Source of the DNA: Himantopus leucocephalus | Lineage: Eukaryota; Chordata; Aves; Charadriiformes; Recurvirostridae | NCBI GenBank assembly: GCA_003993805.1 | Contig: RSEF01000001.1 | Location: forward strand, 97,557,551 to 97,621,550 | Reading direction: 5' to 3' | Length of the DNA: 64,000 nucleotides | Part shown: positions 61,101-64,000 of the stretch, in pieces | Numbering within the stretch: position 1 is the stretch's first letter | Layout of the letters: every line of letters starts with the position of its first letter | The notes under the pieces: model-generated | The model's database searches: none | Seen by the model: the letters and a program-made list of their open reading frames with translations, nothing else | Told to the model about the DNA's origin: nothing | Program-made: the position numbers and the translations under genes

Positions 61101-64000
61101 CACCTTGTTTAATTACTCATGCTTAATTAGGTTAAGAATCATGCAGAAGGCTGCACAGAATTTGAAGGAGGGAAGAGTCCTGGCAAGATCTTCCTTGTCT
61201 AGTGGAGTTGCTCCCCATTTTGACTTAACAAATCCTTCTTTTGATGATGGTGTTTTAGGGCGATTTCTCCTTTGCAATCAATTAATTGCGTCTGGTACAT
61301 GCAAGCCAGCCTCCTCCTTGTCCTGGTAGCACAAAACAGCTGGGAGAAACAAAACAAGCCTGCCAAAAGCACACTGTATTTAGATGTTATTAGATCTCAG
61401 AACACAGACTCAGAGATAGGAAGTGCAGTCCACCAGCTAATAGTTAATAGCATTAAACCTTTTCTTATTTACATTTCTCCAGTTGCTGGGAAACTGCAGA
61501 TTATTGCAGTTAATGTCTTCTCCTGTGTCAGCAAGAAAAATCATGTTTGCTACAGACCTGCTACTTAAAAATGTCTGTGGACTTCAGTCTGTTCCTAATG
61601 TGCACTTATTCATTGATTTGGCAGACACATTTATATTTCATGGACTTAATCACTAGGTCCCCAAATTGTTCTTAAGTGACACATTAAATGCCCAAATTCT
61701 CTTTGCCGTCTGCCTTCCAGCCACAGCTTGCTAGAATCATAAAAAAGACGGTCTCCAAAGTCTGCCTTGATAGTTTGCCTGGAGGGCACTCTGGAAAAAT
61801 TTTGAATGGCAGAAGTCTTCTGGAATTACATACACATTTTTGGCACAGAAAAACTGGTCATCAGTCACTGATACAAACTGGAACTTTTAGGAATTTAAAA
61901 GAATTTTTAAAAGATTAATATACAGTCAGCACACAAATATCCCTGGCTTTCAAAAAGAGATCTTATGATTGTCCTAGATTTGGAAAGGTTTACTTGTGTT
62001 TTAGGTCTCCCAACCACTTGGTGCCCATAGAAGAATGCTTCTTATTTACTTCAGTGAAACATGTCCAGTGAAACAACTTTGTGATACCCCAGAGAAGGAT
62101 ATACCACTGGACCCTTGCAGGGTACAATACCCTTGTACTTGTAAAGTACAAGAATATCTGTATTTTGAGCAATGTTTATGACTGATTTGTACCCACTATT
62201 TAATTCCTAAAGCATAGGTAAAGAACACTTTCATCCGCTGCCCTCCATGAATTGATGTGAGGAATCTCATTTCTCCCACCAACACCTTTTTGTGGTCTTT
62301 GGTTAACTTGAGGCTGAGGAGCTAAGCAGTATGAAGAACTATCTTGTAACAGCTCTATTACCTAATAACAACTCTGCTAAATTAAACAAAAGGTTTGCCT
62401 ATCATGGTATCTTGTACTTAAATCACCAAGAGCAAATACCAAAGAACAATATGTGAGGAGGGCAAGTACTTATCATACTCTCGCATATTCTCTCAGCCTA
62501 AGTAATTTTCTCATTCAAAGATAGCCAACTCCTCAACTAGACATGACTCCACTTAACCTCATCTTTAATAACCTTTTAGGAAAATTCAGCAAGCCTCTTC
62601 AGTAACCCTCAAATTGATTTGTCTTCTGTTAACTTTTCTAGTCTCCCTTGTGACCAATATGCATTTTTAGCAGCCACAGCATCATTTGGAAAAAGTTTTA
62701 TAGCTTCTACCCATTGAACATTTGAAGAAGAACTTAATTGGCTTGTTTGGAATCTGACTTTTGTCAGCTTCATTTGATATCCTTTTAGTTTTTGTATTGA
62801 AAGAGGCTATGAACTGTTTCTACCCTCTTCATAACAATTATGATTTTCAAACTCAGAATCACAATCAGCTCTTTTCACAATGAATTGTCCTGTCTCACTT
62901 AGTTGTGTTTCGTATCGAAAACCTTGCCCCTTCTCTGAATTTCTTTTAGCACGATTATGTTCTCTTTGAGATAGAAGGACAGCATTCAACAGGCAAGTCA
63001 ACAATGCGTTTATGCAATAGCCTTGTTTTGTTCTCTGTTCTTCTCCAGATAACGCTTAACTTTGATTTTCTTTATTGGTCAGTACTGAACATTGAGCTGA
63101 TATTTTCAGTGAACTATCATCACTCAAAGCTCTTGATACCAAACAGTAATAATCAGCTCAGACTCATTGTTTTACACGTAAAGTCAGGAATGCTTTCCCC
63201 CATACGTATCGCTTCCCATCATTTACACTGAATACTTAAAAAAGACAGTATTTAACCTGCCATTTTACTGCTGTGTTTCTCAGATTCCTAAAGTCCAGCA
63301 AACCTGATTTCATCACTGCTTAGTCTCTTTTCTAGGTTGCTTATATGGTGAACAGCAAAGTCCCAGAAGTTGGGGTTTTTTTCATTTTTTCCCCATTCTG
63401 AAGAAAGATTGTTTTATCCTTCATTCTTTCAACCAAAGTTTAATAAGACTTAGTTGAAAAAATTAGCTTAATTTGTTCTCTACTGTTGGATTTTCTGACC
63501 TAGAGCAATGTCTTTTGATTTAGTGCTTGGATCTTCTCTTACATCTGTGTGTACCTTTTAATAATATCTTCCTGTACACATCAAACACTATCAATTCCAC
63601 GTTCTGCAAATCTGCAAGTATTTTGTTAGCACCAATTTGTTCTTTGCACCACCCTCAATCTATCAGTGATATAAACAGCAGCACTGGGATGGTTTCATTA
63701 TGGCTTACATTTTCTACTCTTTCTCCTCATAAATTTCCAATGTTTGTTTTTCATAGGGATCCATCTGATTTTGCTGCTGCTGTTGTTGTTAGTATGCTAG
63801 CACTTCATCAGTGCCCAGATATCTCCAATGTGCCCTCTGAGCAACAAGCAATTGTATTTCCAAGCCAGTTCTCCTCTAATTCCCTCTCCTGGGCCCTTCT
63901 CATCTTCTCTCTTTCTGCTGAAGTAAAAATATTTTAGGTTTCTATTTGGACATGGTGCATGACATTCCTGTAAGAGATGTTCACTCACAAGACCATTTTT
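58198..64000. other. STXBP5L: Intron 5' of e1 (continues beyond the right edge)
   Basis: About 5.8 kb. I looked on the minus strand for the preceding exon, expected to end in a sequence like SPRDEGK, and did not find it. Frames up to 136 codons (63527-63937, plus) have no recognisable domain. No mobile element is recognised. Confidence 0.7.

Noticed and set aside
63527..63937. 136-codon plus-strand frame
   Set aside because: It has no recognisable domain, homologue or splice context. Its length is plausible by chance in 64 kb.
1..64000. CRISPR arrays, bacterial operons, tRNA or rRNA genes
   Set aside because: No regularly spaced repeats, cloverleaf-like genes, rRNA blocks or bacterial gene packing were seen. 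The window is intronic vertebrate DNA.

Overview
The window is vertebrate nuclear DNA, almost certainly from a bird. The evidence is an AT-rich, intron-dominated landscape, CR1 LINE copies ending in the ATTCTATGATTC-type tail typical of birds, and a pair of avian-type ERV LTRs. There is no bacterial-style gene organisation, and almost all open frames are chance ORFs.

The backbone is one gene on the minus strand, the middle part of STXBP5L (tomosyn-2). This is a WD40/L(2)GL-family syntaxin-binding protein that inhibits SNARE assembly and exocytosis. I place 14 internal coding exons, labelled e1 to e14 in transcription order, between 58197 and 12613. All have GT/AG boundaries. Their phases join without conflict and give 1579 nt, that is 526 codons plus 1 nt, without a stop. 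The first exons and promoter lie beyond the right edge. The last exons, including the R-SNARE-like C-terminus, lie beyond the left edge.

Region by region (plus coordinates). 1-12612 is the intron after e14, with low-complexity patches, an AT-rich inverted repeat, a 26-bp palindrome and a GC-rich block near 7.3-7.8 kb. 12613-21447 holds the hypervariable-loop exons e12-e14; e13 is a 72-nt frame-preserving cassette with motifs resembling RBFOX, PTB and MBNL sites. 21448-35738 holds e11 and most of the mobile elements: a CR1 composite (25310-26352) and two ERV LTRs in opposite orientation (29253-30188 and 31366-32239). 35739-51578 is the exon-dense part (e10 to e2), encoding WD40 blades. 51579-58113 is a long intron with an old repeat, an unrecognised coding-like stretch and a fresh 65-bp tandem duplication. 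e1 lies at 58114-58197. 58198-64000 is the intron preceding e1.

The most interesting signal is the cassette exon e13 with its apparent splicing code. Next come the head-to-head CR1 composite, which fits one twin-primed insertion flanked by a 7-bp repeat, and a 43-bp CR1 tail inserted inside it. I found no RNA genes, CRISPR arrays or second protein-coding gene.
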